A stretch of DNA of 64,000 nucleotides from Mangrovicella endophytica (GCF_002893625.1 NZ_PKMZ01000003.1:186001-250000), one strand, 5' to 3'. Positions 26,212 through 35,726 are shown, counted from the stretch's first letter. Translations and numbers: made by a program. The notes: generated from the sequence alone by a model not told the origin.

Positions 26212-27810
26212 ATGGCAGCAAGCGCGATCGATCCCGCCGAGGCCAAGCGGCGGGTCCACGCACCGGGACAGGAGATCGCGCTTCTGGATGTGCGCGAGCA
26301 CGGCCAGTACGGGGAGGGGCATCCCTTCCTCGCCATACCGTGCCCCTTCAGTCGCCTCGAAGCCCTGGTTCCGACGCTGGTACCCCGTCTGGGAGTGCCG
26401 ATCCTGCTCATCGACGATGGCGACGGGGTCGCGGAGCGGGCAGCCGCGCGGCTGGCCGCACTCGGCTACCGGGATGTCGCATGGATCGCCGGCGGCGCAC
26501 CGGCCTGGGCCTTGGCAGGCTTCACGCTCTTCAAGGGCGTCAACGTGCCGTCGAAGACGCTCGGGGAGTTGCTGGAGGAGCGCTGGCATGTGCCGCGCGT
26601 CACCGTCGAGACGCTGGCTGCGTGGCAGGCGGAAGAGCGTGGCATCCATCTGTTCGACGGCCGTCCGGCGTCCGAATACCGCAAGACCACCGTGCCGGGC
26701 GCAGCCTCCTTCCCGAATGGCGAGCTGCCGCACCGCTTCGCCGCCGCCGTCCCTGACGAGACAGCGCCGGTGATCGTGCATTGCGCCGGGCGCACCCGCA
26801 GCATCGTCGGCGCGTCAGGACTGGCGCTGGCGGGCATACCGAACCCGGTCTTTGCGCTGGAGAACGGCACGCAAGGCTGGGCCTTGTCGGGGCGCGAACT
26901 TCAGAAGGGCTCCACGCCCGCGCCGCTCCCCAGGCTCGACGCCGCTGACATCGCCACAAGCAGGGGAAGGGCCCGCCGCATCCTCGAGCGCTACGCCATT
27001 CCGGCGATCGGTGAAGCCGAGCTCAGCCGGCTGGCGGCCGACCCGTCGCGCAGCCTCTACGTTCTCGATGTGCGCAGCGCCGATGAGTTCGCGCGTGGCT
27101 CGGCGCCAGGCGCCGTCCATGCGCCGGCCGTGCAGCTGGCGCAGGCGAGCGACGGCTGGCTCGGCGTTCGCCGCGCGCGCGCGGTTCTCGCCGACGATAC
27201 GGGCCTCAGGGCCGCGATCACCGCCGTCTTCCTGCAGGCGCTGAACTACGAGGTCTTCGTGCTCACGGACGTTGACCGGATGAGCGGCGGCGCGCTGCAG
27301 CGCGCCGATGCGCCGCAGCGGGACCGGTTGCCATCACCGCCGCCGTCGATGACTGCGGCCGAGGCCGCGGCGCTCGTAAAGTCCGGCGCCACGATCCTCG
27401 ATCTTCGTGGCTCGATGGACTACCGCGCCGGCCATCTCGACGGCGCGCGCTGGGCGACCCGATCGCGCCTGCCAGGCCTGTCACTCTCTGCGGAACAGCC
27501 TGTCATTCTCGTCGGCGATGCCGACGTGGTGGCGCTGGCGGCTGCCGATCTTGCGGCCGATGGTGCGCCGGTGGCGGGTTGGATCGCGGACGGGCCGGAG
27601 GCGTGGCGCAAGGCCGGCCTGTCGGTGGTCGCGACGCCGGATGTCCCGACGGATGCCGAGGCGATCGACTTCCTGTTCTTCGTCCATGATCGCCATGACG
27701 GCAACATGGAGGCCGCGCGCCGCTACCTTGCCTGGGAAACCGGCCTCGTCGCGACATTGGACGAGGCCGAGCACGGCGAGTACCGGATCGGTCCCAGCCC
27801 CTTCCACTGA
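26212..27810 (+). CDS. Four-domain rhodanese-like protein
   Basis: The 532-residue protein has four rhodanese-type repeats, roughly 7-105, 128-235, 265-370 and 382-470, each recognisable by an LLDVRE/LFDGRP/VLDVRS/ILDLRG-type strand. Only the second keeps a catalytic cysteine in the active-site loop (Cys191, HCAGRTRS); the others have non-Cys loops (DDGDG, ADDTG, GDADV). One active sulfurtransferase domain with three structural repeats is unusual. It follows the dehalogenase gene after 3 bp and is probably co-transcribed. Persulfide transfer is the family role; the acceptor is unknown. Confidence 0.8.
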   Translation: MAASAIDPAEAKRRVHAPGQEIALLDVREHGQYGEGHPFLAIPCPFSRLEALVPTLVPRLGVPILLIDDGDGVAERAAARLAALGYRDVAWIAGGAPAWALAGFTLFKGVNVPSKTLGELLEERWHVPRVTVETLAAWQAEERGIHLFDGRPASEYRKTTVPGAASFPNGELPHRFAAAVPDETAPVIVHCAGRTRSIVGASGLALAGIPNPVFALENGTQGWALSGRELQKGSTPAPLPRLDAADIATSRGRARRILERYAIPAIGEAELSRLAADPSRSLYVLDVRSADEFARGSAPGAVHAPAVQLAQASDGWLGVRRARAVLADDTGLRAAITAVFLQALNYEVFVLTDVDRMSGGALQRADAPQRDRLPSPPPSMTAAEAAALVKSGATILDLRGSMDYRAGHLDGARWATRSRLPGLSLSAEQPVILVGDADVVALAAADLAADGAPVAGWIADGPEAWRKAGLSVVATPDVPTDAEAIDFLFFVHDRHDGNMEAARRYLAWETGLVATLDEAEHGEYRIGPSPFH

Positions 27811-27843
27811 GAGCCGACGGCGAGTAGCCCGAGTCGAAACATA

Positions 27844-27873
27844 ACACCGGAGCCGCTGTCGCGGCGCCGGTGT
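27844..27873. terminator. Hairpin between convergent rhodanese and isocitrate-DH-family genes
   Basis: ACACCGG (27844-27850) pairs with CCGGTGT (27867-27873), and an inner GCCGC/GCGGC stem follows after a single mismatch. It sits midway between converging stops, and short T/A stretches flank it on both sides, fitting a bidirectional terminator. Confidence 0.7.
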
Positions 27874-27901
27874 ATTGGTGCGTCCTGTGCCTTGGATGGC
27901 T

Positions 27902-28993
27902 TCAAGCCGCGACGGCCGTGCCGCCATTGATCGCCGCAACGATGCCGCGGGTCATGTCGGCCGTGCCGCCGGTGCCGCGGATGTCGCGCGTGCGCGTCGA
28001 GGGGTCAGCCAGTGCCGTGGCGATCGCATCCTGCATCAGGGCGGCGGCATCCACCGCCTCCTGGCGACCACGGTTGTGTCCGAGCCACTCGATCATCATG
28101 CGCGCCGATTCGATCATCGCGAAGGGATTGGCGATGCCGCGGCCGGCAATGTCCGGCGCCGAGCCGTGCGTCGCCTGCGCCATGGCGAGCGCGCCTTCAC
28201 CGATGCAAAGGCCCGGCGCCATGCCGAGGCCACCGACGAGCCCCGCCGCCTCGTCGGTGAGGATGTCGCCGAACATGTTGGTGGTCACCACCGTGTCGAA
28301 GCTTTGGGGATCGCGCACCAGGCGCATGGCCATCGTGTCGACGATCACCTCGTCGACGGTCACGTCCGGGAACTCCTTGGCGACCCGGTAGCACTCTTCC
28401 ACGAACATGCCGCAGCCGAGCTTGAACACCGTGTTCTTGTGGACGAGCGTCAGCCGCTTGCGACGCTGCTGGGCGATCTCGAAGGCCGCGCGGGCGACCC
28501 GGGACGAACCGGTTCGGGTGATGACGCGCACCGAGATCGTCACCTCCTCGGTCGGCCGGAACTCGCCGGAGCCGGCGACGACGTTGCGGTCCGGCTGGAA
28601 GCCTTCGTTGTTCTCGCGCACGATCACGAGGTCGATGTCGTCACGCAGTGCGCCGAGGCCGGGGAAGCTCTTGGTCGGGCGGACATTGGCGAAGAGGTTG
28701 AAGTGCTTGCGCATGATCGGATGCGGATTGATCGCGCCTGGCCCCTCTGGATAGGCCTGATGACCGATCGGCCCGAGGATGAAGCCATCAAACGTCGATA
28801 GCGTCTCCAGCGTGCCCTCCGGCAAGGTCGTGCCGTGCGTATCGAGCGCCGAGCGTCCGATCGGCATCGGCCGCCAGTCGATCTTGAGGCCGGTCTTTTC
28901 CGCCGCTGCCTTCACGACCTCGACGGCGGCCGGCACGATCTCGTGGCCGATGTCGTCGCCGTTGAGAATGCCGATGACGAGATGATGATCCAT
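27902..28993 (-). CDS. Isocitrate/isopropylmalate dehydrogenase-family protein, divergent copy 3
   Basis: The 363-residue protein has VIVRENNEGFQPDRN in the substrate loop, TTNMFGDILTDEAAGLVGG, and QATHGSAPDIAGRGIANP in the NAD region. It lacks the GEY motif of the tartrate branch and looks nearer to isocitrate/homoisocitrate-type enzymes. It lies 20 bp after an MmgE/PrpD gene, giving a dehydratase-then-dehydrogenase pair reminiscent of aconitase and isocitrate dehydrogenase. Products would be a 2-oxo acid, CO2 and NADH. The substrate is unknown. Confidence 0.85.
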   Translation of the reverse strand: MDHHLVIGILNGDDIGHEIVPAAVEVVKAAAEKTGLKIDWRPMPIGRSALDTHGTTLPEGTLETLSTFDGFILGPIGHQAYPEGPGAINPHPIMRKHFNLFANVRPTKSFPGLGALRDDIDLVIVRENNEGFQPDRNVVAGSGEFRPTEEVTISVRVITRTGSSRVARAAFEIAQQRRKRLTLVHKNTVFKLGCGMFVEECYRVAKEFPDVTVDEVIVDTMAMRLVRDPQSFDTVVTTNMFGDILTDEAAGLVGGLGMAPGLCIGEGALAMAQATHGSAPDIAGRGIANPFAMIESARMMIEWLGHNRGRQEAVDAAALMQDAIATALADPSTRTRDIRGTGGTADMTRGIVAAINGGTAVAA

Positions 28994-29013
28994 GATCGTC
29001 GTCCTCCTATCGC

Positions 29014-30366
29014 TCAGGCCGAAACGGCAGACATCGCCGTGATCGCGCCGACGTCGGACGCCGTCTCGAGCGCCCAGCCGGCATCCAGCAGCCGCTGCGT
29101 CGCGGCTTCGCCGATGACCGGGATCGACTGGCGGACGAACTTCTCGTTGATCGCCGCATTCGACAGCGGCTTTTCCAGGCTGCCGACGGCATGGGCGACG
29201 TCGAGCGTGATGCGCTCGCCGTCGTTGAAGGTGACGGCGATCTTCACGGCGTCCTCGTGGATGCCCGTGTCGGCGGTCGCCGAGACGCGGTCGCGCAGCG
29301 CGATCACCTTCGGGTCGCGCACGGCTTCGTCGGTGAAAGCGGTCGGCGAGCCGTCGCCATGGAGCAGCGCCATCGCCGCCGCATGGTAGACGCTGAACTT
29401 GCCTTCGAGGCCCGTCTTCGGCGTCTTCTTGCCGGTCAGCTCCAGCACCAGCGGATGCGTGGTGAGTTCGACCTTTGCGATCGCCTCGACCCGATCACCA
29501 AGCTGCTCGCGCAGCTGCTGGCAGCCGTCGATCGCGGGATGGATGACGATGCCGCAGGCGAACGGCTTGTAGGAGTTCAGCGCCGCCTCCCAGCGGGTGC
29601 CGAGCTCGCCGAGGATCTCGGTATAGTCCTGTTTGGTCGACATGACATTGGCAAAGCCGCGCGGCGCCTCGATCGCCCGCTCGGAGCTGTCGAAGCCCGC
29701 CTTGGCGAGGAAGGCGGCCATGGCGCCGTTCTGCGCCGCCCGGCCGGGATGGAAGCTCTTGCACATGGTGCCAAACATCTCGCGGAAGCCGGAGGACTGC
29801 GTCGCGGCAATGCCGAGCGCCCAGGTCATCTGCTGTTCGGTGAGGCCGAGCAGCCGCCCCGTCGCGGCAGCGGCACCAAAGACACCGGCTGTGCCGGTGA
29901 TGTGCCAGCCGCGGTCATAGTGGTCGGGATAGACCGAGTTGCCGATCCGGCACTCCACCTCGACGCCGACGATCAGCGCAGTCAGGAAGTCAGCGCCGCT
30001 GATGCCGCGGCCCTCAGACACCGCGAGGATCGCCGAAGCCACGGGACCCGCCGGATGGATGATCGTCTTCAGATGGGTATCGTCATAGTCGAGAACATGG
30101 CTGGAGATGCCGTTGACGAGCGCCGCATGCAGCTCGTCCAGCCGGTCGGCACGGCCGATCACCTGCGCGCGGGCCGGACCGGTGAACAGCCGCACCGCAT
30201 CAAGCGCCCGGTCCACCGTCTCATGGGAGGCGCCGCCGACGGCGCAGCCGAGCCAGTTGACAAAGGTGCGCACGCCCTCCGCTCGCACGGCCTCCGGAAT
30301 ATCGCTGCCCTTCAGGCCGACGGCCCATTGCGCAAGGGTCTTGGTGACGGCGGCGGTCTCGGTCAT
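29014..30366 (-). CDS. MmgE/PrpD-family protein, copy 1
   Basis: The 450-residue protein has the family pattern: NWLGCAVGG near residue 38, HVLDYDDTHLKTIIHPAGP (the region holding conserved Asp and His residues), HITGTAGVFGAAAATGRLLGL, and FHPGRAAQNG. The family includes 2-methylcitrate dehydratase (PrpD), cis-aconitate decarboxylase and related tricarboxylate lyases. It lies 20 bp before the isocitrate-DH-family gene and 100 bp after a second paralogue. It probably dehydrates or isomerises a hydroxy-polycarboxylate. Confidence 0.9.
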   Translation of the reverse strand: MTETAAVTKTLAQWAVGLKGSDIPEAVRAEGVRTFVNWLGCAVGGASHETVDRALDAVRLFTGPARAQVIGRADRLDELHAALVNGISSHVLDYDDTHLKTIIHPAGPVASAILAVSEGRGISGADFLTALIVGVEVECRIGNSVYPDHYDRGWHITGTAGVFGAAAATGRLLGLTEQQMTWALGIAATQSSGFREMFGTMCKSFHPGRAAQNGAMAAFLAKAGFDSSERAIEAPRGFANVMSTKQDYTEILGELGTRWEAALNSYKPFACGIVIHPAIDGCQQLREQLGDRVEAIAKVELTTHPLVLELTGKKTPKTGLEGKFSVYHAAAMALLHGDGSPTAFTDEAVRDPKVIALRDRVSATADTGIHEDAVKIAVTFNDGERITLDVAHAVGSLEKPLSNAAINEKFVRQSIPVIGEAATQRLLDAGWALETASDVGAITAMSAVSA

Positions 30367-30466
30367 CGGTTCTCTTTCATGACTGTCGGCATCGCGGCAG
30401 CACGCGAAGTGTGCCGTGCGGCGATCGGAAGCCGTACCGCTCCCGATCGCCGAGAGGCGCAGTAGC

Positions 30467-31882
30467 TCAGCGGGCGCTGATCAGGCGGGTTGCCAGCTCG
30501 TTGACGGAGGCGAGCGTCTCCAGTCCGCGGACCAGCTCGACGATCTCGTCGGCCTTACCGCGGCTCATTCCGGCGAACTCGGCATTCTCGCGGAATTTGC
30601 CGGCAACCTCGTCGTAGCTCATCGGGAAGGCCGGGCTCCCCTTGCCGAAGTCGGCACGGCCCGAGATCTTGCGGCCGTCCTTGAGCGTGATGTCGATGAT
30701 CGTCGTCATCAGGTGGTAGCCGGCGGCCTCCGCCTCGTCGTCGACCACGAAGTCGACCTTCTCGATCATCGCCTTGACGTCGTCGCGCTCCACCGCGGCG
30801 TCGGTGAACTCGTTGAGCCCCGCGCGCCCGTCAAGCAGCAGGATCGCCATGCAGAATTCCATGGAGAACTTCGCCTGCAGCTCGTCCTTCGGCCGGTGAT
30901 GGATCAGCGCATTCGGCATGTTGGAGTTGGTGCCGACGCGCACGTGCTGGACGTCCTCGGCCTTGATGCCGTTCTCGCGGATGAGGCGCAGCATCTCGGT
31001 CATGCCGGGATGGGTGAGCGAGCCCGACGGATGCGGCTTGATGGAGACGCCGGGGTCGAGGAAGGTCCAGGGGCTGCCGAGCTTGCCATGGATGGCGTTG
31101 ACATCGTAGCCGCCGCCGGCGGCCGCGAAGAAGCCGCGGGGCGCCTCGAGGATCTTGTCCGTCGCCGTCCAGCCAAGGCTCGCGAACTGCGCCGCGGTGA
31201 CGCCGCTCTCGGCAGCTTTGCCGGCGTGGAACGGCTTCGTCATCGTGCCGAAATTCTCGCGCAGGCCCGCCGACTGGCTGCCGGCGAGCGACAGGGCGCG
31301 GCGCGTCGTCTCGACGTCGAAGCCGAGCAGCTTGGAGGCCGCGGCGGCTGCAGCGAAGGTGCCGCAGGTGGCGGTGGCGTGAAAACCTGTCTGGTAGTGG
31401 CGCGGCGCGATCGCCTCGGCGATCTTGCATTCGACCTCGACGCCCAGATGGTAGGCGAGCATGAAGTCGCGCCCTGATGCGCCGGTCTTCTCCGCAAGCG
31501 CAAAGGCCGCCGGCAGGGCCGGGGCGGTCGGATGGGTGAGCAGGCCGTAGACGCGGTCCTTGGCGACGGCCAGCTGCGTGTCGTCATAGTCGTCGGCATG
31601 GATGCCGACGCCATTGGCGAAGGCGGCAAAGCGCGGTGTCACCTTGCGGCCGGCGCCGATCACCGTCGAGGGGCCCTCAGCAAGGCCGAGCTCGTCAAGG
31701 TGGCGGCGGACCAGCTCGCCGCTCTTGGCGACCGAGCCGGACAGGGCCAGACCGAAGCCGTCCAGGATCGACTTCTTGCCGGTGGCGATCAGGTCGCCCG
31801 GCAGGTTGTCCGACGTTGTGCCGACGACGAATTCCGCAACATATTTCGTCAGTTCGACATCGACCGGCTTGGCTTGGTTCAT
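30467..31882 (-). CDS. MmgE/PrpD-family protein, copy 2
   Basis: The 471-residue protein shares with copy 1 the HADDYDDTQLA segment, FHATATCGTFAAAAAASKLLGF and FHAGKAAESG. It is the first gene of a leftward operon (copy 2, copy 1, isocitrate-DH-family). The operator-like site B lies 69-90 bp upstream. Two different PrpD-fold proteins in one operon could catalyse successive steps or handle two stereoisomers. Confidence 0.9.
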   Translation of the reverse strand: MNQAKPVDVELTKYVAEFVVGTTSDNLPGDLIATGKKSILDGFGLALSGSVAKSGELVRRHLDELGLAEGPSTVIGAGRKVTPRFAAFANGVGIHADDYDDTQLAVAKDRVYGLLTHPTAPALPAAFALAEKTGASGRDFMLAYHLGVEVECKIAEAIAPRHYQTGFHATATCGTFAAAAAASKLLGFDVETTRRALSLAGSQSAGLRENFGTMTKPFHAGKAAESGVTAAQFASLGWTATDKILEAPRGFFAAAGGGYDVNAIHGKLGSPWTFLDPGVSIKPHPSGSLTHPGMTEMLRLIRENGIKAEDVQHVRVGTNSNMPNALIHHRPKDELQAKFSMEFCMAILLLDGRAGLNEFTDAAVERDDVKAMIEKVDFVVDDEAEAAGYHLMTTIIDITLKDGRKISGRADFGKGSPAFPMSYDEVAGKFRENAEFAGMSRGKADEIVELVRGLETLASVNELATRLISAR

Positions 31883-31950
31883 GCTGTCCTCCGTCGGGCG
31901 CGGGATGGTTGCGCCACCTTTCGAGAGGCAGTGATGCCGGCCAATCTGTC

Positions 31951-31972
31951 AATTGTCAACAATTTTCGATTG
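31951..31972 (-). promoter_or_regulatory. Site B: FCD-GntR-type operator before the PrpD operon
   Basis: On the minus strand this reads CAATCGAAAAT then TGTTGACAATT. It contains the palindrome AATTGT-CA-ACAATT (31951-31964 on the plus strand), typical of FCD-subfamily GntR regulators. It lies between the GntR stop (31986) and the PrpD copy 2 start (31882) and matches site A at 21 of 22 positions. Confidence 0.6.
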
Positions 31973-31985
31973 GTCGAAGGGTCGC

Positions 31986-32762
31986 CTATGAACCCGTGGA
32001 AGGGCCCTTCGTGCGCCCACGTCTGGTTGCCGCCTTGGCACTCGCAGCGGCCTCCGCGGGCGCACCATCCGCCCCGGGCTGCCCGGCTTTACGGGTGCGC
32101 ACGATGCCATTCATGATGTGACCGCGGCCGGCGAGCAGGGCGCGCACAGGATCGCGGGCCTCCAGCGCATCGACGATGGCGCGATGCTCCTCGTTGGAGA
32201 TGTGGAGGACGTCGTTGCTCGCAAGCGCACGATAGCGCTGGATGTGCAGCTCGCGCACGAAGCTCTGATAGAGCAGCTCCAACCGCTTGTTGCCGGCCAT
32301 CACGGCGATCTGCCGGTGGAACTCGAGGTTGACGGGATAGTAGACGTGGACATCGCCGAGGGCGACGATCTCGTCCATCCTCGCCGTCAGCGCCCGCAAC
32401 TCGGTCAGCTGCACGTCGGTGATGCGTTCGGCCAGCATCATGCAGATGCAGCCGAATACGCTGGCACGGGCCTCGGAGAGGTCCTGCGCCTCGTCATTGG
32501 TCAGGGCGCGGATGAAGAAGCCCCGATTGGGGATGATCTCGATCAGGCCCATGGCGGCGAGCGCCGAGCAGGCTTCGCGGATCGGCCCGCGGCTGACGCC
32601 GAGGCGCTGCGACAACCCGTTCTCGTTGACCCGCTCGTTCGGCTTCAGCTCGCCGTCGATGATCATCCGCTCGATCTCGGCCTGGACGACATTCGCCAGC
32701 GAGCGTGTCCGCAGGAAATCGATGGCAGCAAGATGCTGCGGCGGGTTCAGACTGTCCGACAT
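31986..32762 (-). CDS. GntR-family regulator, FCD (FadR) subfamily, copy 1
   Basis: The 258-residue protein has an N-terminal winged HTH (about 18-85) with VNENGLSQRLGVSRGPIREACSALAAMGLI, followed by an all-helical FCD ligand domain that typically uses Asp and His residues to bind metal-dependent organic-acid effectors (HRQIAVMAG and EEHRAIVDALEARD). The C-terminal 25 residues are a charged low-complexity tail. It is codirectional with the PrpD operon downstream and close to site B. The 178-bp upstream gap to 32941 contains nothing I recognise. Confidence 0.9.
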   Translation of the reverse strand: MSDSLNPPQHLAAIDFLRTRSLANVVQAEIERMIIDGELKPNERVNENGLSQRLGVSRGPIREACSALAAMGLIEIIPNRGFFIRALTNDEAQDLSEARASVFGCICMMLAERITDVQLTELRALTARMDEIVALGDVHVYYPVNLEFHRQIAVMAGNKRLELLYQSFVRELHIQRYRALASNDVLHISNEEHRAIVDALEARDPVRALLAGRGHIMNGIVRTRKAGQPGADGAPAEAAASAKAATRRGRTKGPSTGS

Positions 32763-32940
32763 GCGAAGGCCATCACGAGGTTCAACGGGCGCCGGCTGGG
32801 CGGTCCGACTGTCATTGTGACCGAAAAACCGGGGCGGCCGCTTCGATTAGCAAGATTTGCCGGCAAAATCGATGCGGCGGCGAGGCGCTTTTCAAAACGA
32901 AACTCCCCGCCGCCACAGCACATCGCTTGATGCCTCGATC

Positions 32941-34674
32941 CTATCCTCTGGCATTCATCTGCGAGCCGCCGAGAACAGGCAGTCGATTGGCGACGAAGAC
33001 GACAGCGAAGGAGATTGCGAGCAGGATGATGCCAAGCACGCAGATCGCCCCGAGGTCGCCGCTCTCGTTCAGATCGTAGATGATCACCGAGACGAGCTTG
33101 GTGTTGGCCGTCGTCAGAAGGATCGTCGCCGACAGCTCCCGGATCGTTCCGACGAAGACGAAGCACCAGGCCGCAACGACGCTCGTTCTAAGCAGCGGTG
33201 CCGTGATGTCCCAGAGCGTCTTCAGCCGCGAGGCGCCAAGGATGCGGCCGGCCTCCTCCAGCTCCGGATGCACCCCCTGAAAGGCCGAGGACATCTGCTG
33301 GTAACCCGCCGGCAGCTCGATCGTCATGAAGGCGATCAGGAGGATCCAGATCGTCCCGTAGAGCTGAAACATCGGATTGGCATAGGACAGAAACAATGCG
33401 ACGCCGAGGACGATGCCGGGAATGGCGACCGGGGCGGTGGCAAGCACGCCGAGATAGCGCGCGCCGGGCAGCGATTTGCGGGTCACGAGATAGGATACGA
33501 CGAGAGCGACCGCTGTGACGATCGTCGCCGTCATCACGCCGAGCACGAAGGTGTTGCGCAGCGCCAGCTGCGTCGCCGAGAACTCGAACAGCACGAATTT
33601 CCAGTGCCGCAGGGTCAAGGTGTCGAAGCTGATGGCATCGCCGATCGTGCCGGTGAAGGCCGTCTTCACAAGCGCGAGGTAGGGCAGGATGATCGTCAGC
33701 GACAGGATCACGCCGACAAAGGCGATCGCCGCCCATTTCCAGCGCCCGAGTTCCGTGATGCGCGGCGTGCCGCTCTTGCCGCCGAGCACCGTATAGCCGC
33801 GTCGCCCGAGAATGGCCTTCTGCGCACGGAGCAGCACGATGGTTATGAGGAGCAGCGGGATGGCCGCGGCCGCGGCAAGGCCGGGCTTGGGCGGAAACTG
33901 GAACAGGCTCCAGATCTTCGTGGTGATGACGTGGAAGCCGGCCGGCAGGGCGATGATCGCCGGCGAGCCGAACATGGTGAGCGCCTGCAGGATGGCGATC
34001 AGCGTTCCCGCCAGCATTGCCGGCAGCACCATCGGAATGGTGACCTTGCGCAGCGTCGTCATCGCACCGCCGCCGAGGATCGAGGAGGCGTCCTCAAGGT
34101 CGGAGGGCACGCGGTCGAGGGCGTTGGCCACAAGCGTGAAGACGAAGGGAAAGGTGAAGCAGGCGATCGCGAAGACGAGGCCCGGGAAGGAGTAGATGTT
34201 GACGAGGTAGGAGTCGGCCGAAAGCCCGAGCGCCGAGCGGTAGATGATGTTCACGAGGCCACTGTTCGGCGCGGCGATGATCTCGTAGGCGATCGCGCCG
34301 AGAAAGGGTGGGGTGACGAAGGACGCCGTCACCAGCATGCGTATCCACCGCTTGCCGGGAAGGTCGGTCCGCGCGACGAGCCAGGCCATTGGCGTCGCGA
34401 TCAGGCAGGACAGGATGCCGACGGCGAGCGCCATGCCGATGGCAAGCGCGTAGGAGCGCAGCATGGCCGGGTCGGTGACCAGCGAGACGTAGTTCTGCAG
34501 GGTGAATTCGGGACGCCGTCCGCTGGTGCGGAAGGAGTACCAGATCAGCCAGAACAGCGGCAGGATGACGAGAACGCCGAGCAGTGCCGCCAGGAAGCCG
34601 AAGGTCGGCCAGGAGAGATCGACGCCTTTGCGGCGCCGATCGTCGTTGAGGGTGGTGTCGGTGATAACGGCCAC
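32941..34674 (-). CDS. ABC transporter permease, FbpB type (two fused permease domains)
   Basis: The 577-residue protein has about 12 membrane helices in two halves, each with an EAA-type loop (LEDASSILGGGAMTTLRKVTIPMVLP and LEEAGRILGASRLKTLWDITAPLL in outline). This is the arrangement of FbpB/ThiP-type importers, where one polypeptide makes the whole channel. It is the last gene of the leftward ATPase - binding protein - permease operon and lies 8 bp after the binding-protein gene. Confidence 0.9.
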   Translation of the reverse strand: MAVITDTTLNDDRRRKGVDLSWPTFGFLAALLGVLVILPLFWLIWYSFRTSGRRPEFTLQNYVSLVTDPAMLRSYALAIGMALAVGILSCLIATPMAWLVARTDLPGKRWIRMLVTASFVTPPFLGAIAYEIIAAPNSGLVNIIYRSALGLSADSYLVNIYSFPGLVFAIACFTFPFVFTLVANALDRVPSDLEDASSILGGGAMTTLRKVTIPMVLPAMLAGTLIAILQALTMFGSPAIIALPAGFHVITTKIWSLFQFPPKPGLAAAAAIPLLLITIVLLRAQKAILGRRGYTVLGGKSGTPRITELGRWKWAAIAFVGVILSLTIILPYLALVKTAFTGTIGDAISFDTLTLRHWKFVLFEFSATQLALRNTFVLGVMTATIVTAVALVVSYLVTRKSLPGARYLGVLATAPVAIPGIVLGVALFLSYANPMFQLYGTIWILLIAFMTIELPAGYQQMSSAFQGVHPELEEAGRILGASRLKTLWDITAPLLRTSVVAAWCFVFVGTIRELSATILLTTANTKLVSVIIYDLNESGDLGAICVLGIILLAISFAVVFVANRLPVLGGSQMNARG

Positions 34675-34682
34675 GGTTTCGA

Positions 34683-35726
34683 TCAGGTCCCGAAATACTT
34701 CTCGTAGTTCGCCTTGATCTCGTCGATCATCGGCTCGAGCTTCTCTGGGTCCGACTCCAGGACCTTGATGTCCTTCAGCGGCGTGCGGCCGGCCTTCTCC
34801 TTCACCTCCGGATGGAAGGAGCGCAGTCCGCCGAAGTCGCTGTTCAGCTGCTGCGCCTCGCGCGAGAAGAGGAAGGCGTAGAAGAGCTTGGCGGCGTTCT
34901 TGTTCGGCGCTTCGGCGAGCACGGCCGCATTGCCGACGGCGAGCGGGGTTCCCTCGGCCGGGTAGACGATCTTGATCGGCACGCCTTCGTCCTGCAGGCG
35001 GAAGACGTTGTATTCGTTGCCGTCGACCTCAAGCGCACGCTCGCCCTGGGCAAGCTTCTTCGGCGGCTCGGTCGAGGACTGCACCTGCATGACGTTCTGC
35101 TGGCCGAGCTTCTCGAACCAGTCCCAGCCGAGCGTCTGGCTGAGCACGAAGGTCGCGGTCATCACCGTGCCGCTGTAGCCTGGATGCGCCTTGACCATCT
35201 TGCCCTTGTATTTGGGGTCGAGAAGGTCGGTCCAGGTCTTCGGCGCGTCCGCCTCGGGCAACAGGTCGGTGCGATAGGCCATGACGGAGAGATGGGCGCG
35301 ATAAGCGGCGAAGTTGCCGTCCGGATCCTTCTCCTCGGCCGGCCAGGAATCCGCCACGACCTGCGGCACCATCGGCTCGAGCCAGCCTTCGCGCTTGAAG
35401 TACTGGAAGTGGACGGCGTCGGAGGTCTCGATCACGTCGGCATTGTAGATGCCGCTCGTATATTCCTGGCCGATGCGCTGGAACACGCGCTCGGAGCCGG
35501 CGCGCTCCACCTGCACCTGGATTTCAGGGTACTTCTCCCGGAAGAGGCCGGCGAGCTTCTCCGCCACAGCGACGTCGGTCGCCGTATAGAAGACCACCTT
35601 GCCTTCTTGTCTGGCGGCCGCCTCGAGCTCGGGCGTCACCTGATAGGGCGCCGGCGCCTCGGCGAGGGCCGGCAGGGCCCCGAAGGCCATTCCAAGCGCT
35701 GCGGCCGTTATCGTCTTGAACCACAT
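34683..35726 (-). CDS. ABC substrate-binding protein, Fbp/AfuA-like family 1
   Basis: The 347-residue protein has a signal peptide (about 1-22, ending ALPALAEA) and the family opening VVFYTATDVAVAEKLAGLFREKYP. Ferric-binding members use a Tyr-Tyr pair in a conserved loop; here the corresponding loop reads VDGNEYNVFRLQ with only one tyrosine. An organic anion is therefore more likely than iron, in keeping with the surrounding organic-acid genes. It lies between the ATPase and permease genes of the same operon. Confidence 0.85.
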   Translation of the reverse strand: MWFKTITAAALGMAFGALPALAEAPAPYQVTPELEAAARQEGKVVFYTATDVAVAEKLAGLFREKYPEIQVQVERAGSERVFQRIGQEYTSGIYNADVIETSDAVHFQYFKREGWLEPMVPQVVADSWPAEEKDPDGNFAAYRAHLSVMAYRTDLLPEADAPKTWTDLLDPKYKGKMVKAHPGYSGTVMTATFVLSQTLGWDWFEKLGQQNVMQVQSSTEPPKKLAQGERALEVDGNEYNVFRLQDEGVPIKIVYPAEGTPLAVGNAAVLAEAPNKNAAKLFYAFLFSREAQQLNSDFGGLRSFHPEVKEKAGRTPLKDIKVLESDPEKLEPMIDEIKANYEKYFGT

